A DNA stretch of 22,659 nucleotides from Bondarzewia mesenterica (lineage: Eukaryota > Basidiomycota > Agaricomycetes > Russulales > Bondarzewiaceae), in NCBI GenBank assembly GCA_004802705.1, contig SGPL01000530.1:1-22659 (forward strand), in the 5' to 3' direction. Under the pieces are notes generated by a model that worked only from the letters and a program-made list of their open reading frames with translations, made no database searches and was not told the DNA's origin. A program made the position numbers and the translations under genes. Below are positions 20,888-22,659 of the stretch, piece by piece (within the stretch, counting starts at the first letter, position 1; every line of letters begins with the position of its first letter).

Positions 20888-21680
20888 GAGAAAAGTAGCA
20901 CTCGAAGATGTGGATACCCTCGAGCGCATGATACCATCCACGTTGGTGGGGGCGTGCTTCGCACTTACTTCGAATCCCCACGGCTAAAATTGGTGTCGTT
21001 CGTCGAACAGACGGAGTCAGACGGACATGCAGGTGCAATAGGCTCTTCCAAGACTTCGTAGAACGCCGTCATCAGCATCGATCGGCTACGATCATCCACA
21101 TGAACAAGCCTGCGTGTCCGTCACGCCGTGGGCTGTCTGCTGATCCACATTCCCTAGCCCTGAACGTTGAACCTTAGTAACAGAGAAAAACGTGGACACC
21201 GAGGTTGGCGGCAACAATTCATCGGCATCTCCGGTTCTTCGCTTTCCACTGCCGTTGTACTTATTAGTATCTGAAATTTTCATGACTTACCAAACGATCC
21301 TTGATAGTGTGATGGGCAACACCAGGCAACACGCGCTCGAGCCACTAGTCGCGCGAAAATTTGGAAAAATCGGCTATAATGGTCCGGAACTTATAGATGT
21401 ATGCCGACTGCCAACGAGGTGAGCGAGTGAGAAGAAAAGAAAGCTTCAAAAGGAACAAAAGAGCGGGTTCAAGGCGGGTTAGAGTGTGTGCCAACAGTTG
21501 TTGTGGCAGAGAGGGGTTTTGCCGGCGCTCCCTTCGTCTTCGTCGCACGCGCTACTTTTGCACCGGATACAATCCACAACACAACCACCATTTACCACGA
21601 CCACCATCTTTGAGCGGCAACGACGACGATAGCCACGGAAAACGATACTTAGGAGTACTTGCTAGTAGAAGGGCTCGATC
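20888..21680. other. Intergenic upstream of the rightmost gene
   Basis: About 790 bases between the GNAT stop and the next start. It contains the GNAT 3' flank and presumably the next promoter and 5' leader. The last 100 bases or so are CA-rich and AC-rich (around 21570-21610), typical of a fungal leader. No gene or RNA is supported; the open frames on both strands show no known domain. Confidence 0.5.
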
Positions 21681-22659
21681 ATGTCTGGGAAAGCCCCTCC
21701 ACGAGGCCCAAGAGCCCTTCTGCATTCGTTGGCAGCCGCCTCAAGTCCTGCTGCTGCCACGGCTTCTTTGTCCTCGCCGTCGTCCTCTGTCTCAAATCCT
21801 CCCATAAATCCTTCAAACAACGCGAATTCGCGACTGGGAGCTACGCCACCCACGGGGCCACGCAGTTTAACGAACGGAGTTGTGCAGTCGAAGAAGCCTG
21901 GCGCGAAGCCGTTCGTCAATGGACACAATCCCCTCGTCGCTCCAGTCAAGCCCAATGGTGTTCCTAAAGTCAATGGATCATCTCCCCCCAGCGGTCCAAG
22001 TGCTACGCATGGAAAGCAGCCAACGAAAGGAAAACAAGTCGAGATCAAATGGAGTCATCAAGCGATCGCCAGTAGCGTAAGTCCAAGTTCTTTTTTCTCT
22101 CCTTTTTCAACAATCTGCGTTCTTCGAAAAAAAAAAATGCTTTGTGAAGAGACGAGGTTGCAATCAGGATGATGTCTTTGCTTTCTGAACGTGTCCGAAT
22201 GATTGATCCAGAATTACTCAGTCGCGCACAGCACTTTCGTTCTTCGGCTCCTTTCTTCTACGCGAATAACCTTTCCGCTGACGCGCGCAGTCGAGTCTGG
22301 CAGATTTAAAATCTCCTAGATGCGACACAACGACGCGTACAGCATGAGTTACTGTTGAGCTCGTCAATCTCCTTTTCTTTTCTTCGCGCCTATTACCCTC
22401 GATTCCATATTTGACGCGTTATTTCGTCTCTTTAGTCTCGATTACCCGGTGATGCGGGTCCTTCAACAAGCCCTCATCGGACCGTGCCGCTAGCGGCTCC
22501 AGGCATCAATGGACAAGCATCGGGAGGCTGGTCATCGAGCTTCTCAACCATCTCGCAGCCCATCCCCACAGCGCCTAGGGCTGTATCTTTCAACCCACCC
22601 CAGCCAACCACAGAACCTCCGCCGCCGCCGCCTCCGACGACCGAACCTCCACCTCCACC
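21681..22659 (+). CDS. Proline-rich, low-complexity protein, N-terminal part (runs off right edge)
   Basis: Exon 1 runs from ATG 21681 to 22076 (132 codons), starting MSGKAPPRGPRALLHSL. Repeated themes include a PPTGPRSLTNG block and several NG-containing segments. A GTAAGT donor at 22077 and a TTTAG acceptor ending at 22435 join it in phase 0 to an exon starting SRLPGDAGPSTSP. That exon ends at the edge in runs of proline separated by TTE. No folded domain is present in this part. Its style (PRGPRALL start, P-rich N-terminus) recalls the disordered N-termini of some basidiomycete RNA-binding or SET1-type chromatin proteins, but this is only an impression. The 359-base intron is far longer than others in the window, so a small exon inside it may have been missed. 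Confidence 0.7.
22077..22435 (+). other. Long intron of the rightmost gene
   Basis: The intron starts GTAAGT, contains an A-run (about 22128-22138), and ends CTCTTTAG. At 359 bases it is six times the usual length here. No conserved-looking exon was found within it. Confidence 0.55.

Noticed and set aside
20590..20964. Minus-strand frames opposite the GNAT gene, also at 20000-20569
   Set aside because: They are antisense to a well-supported GNAT domain and carry no recognisable motif.
1..22659. CRISPR arrays, insertion sequences, retrotransposon ends or rRNA
   Set aside because: No spaced repeat array, transposase or reverse transcriptase motif, long terminal repeat or rRNA signature was seen. 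The sequence is a fungal chromosome segment.

Overview
The window is nuclear DNA from a filamentous fungus, most likely an agaricomycete basidiomycete. Genes are closely spaced on both strands. Most are cut by many short GT-AG introns of about 45-70 bases. The families seen (DUR3-type urea transporter, Lpx1-like hydrolase, Epl1 with a long Q/P-rich tail, fungal secreted S41 peptidase) fit a fungus. There is no operon, CRISPR array or recognisable transposon. All spliced models were built by hand. In each complete model the exon phases add up to one open frame, apart from one uncertain junction in the membrane-protein gene.

Layout, left to right. The 5' end of an unrecognised minus-strand gene lies at 1-302. 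A secreted S41-family peptidase gene on the minus strand, 886-3837, has 18 exons, some of them tiny. A 1.06-kb interval without a convincing gene follows. A 2-oxoglutarate/Fe(II) oxygenase gene on the minus strand, 4894-6488, shares a 569-bp divergent promoter with a DUR3-type urea transporter on the plus strand, 7058-9598. Then come an Lpx1-like alpha/beta hydrolase whose predicted C-terminus is a peroxisomal targeting signal (10215-12064) and a single-pass membrane protein with a long disordered tail (12518-14838). The next gene, on the minus strand, encodes the NuA4 subunit Enhancer of polycomb (15755-19115). It faces an intronless GNAT N-acetyltransferase gene (20114-20887) across a 1-kb divergent spacer. 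A proline-rich protein gene begins at 21681 and runs off the right edge.

The genes look like an ordinary mix of transport, lipid, chromatin and secreted-enzyme functions rather than one pathway. The most plausible regulatory link is the divergent oxygenase/urea-transporter pair, whose shared promoter holds several GATA-factor-type sites. I found no convincing undescribed system. The points most worth checking are the microexon-rich peptidase gene, the peroxisomal tail created by the last splice of the hydrolase, the unassigned interval at 3838-4893, the repeat-hairpin-repeat element at 19696-19765, and the unclear junction inside the membrane-protein gene.
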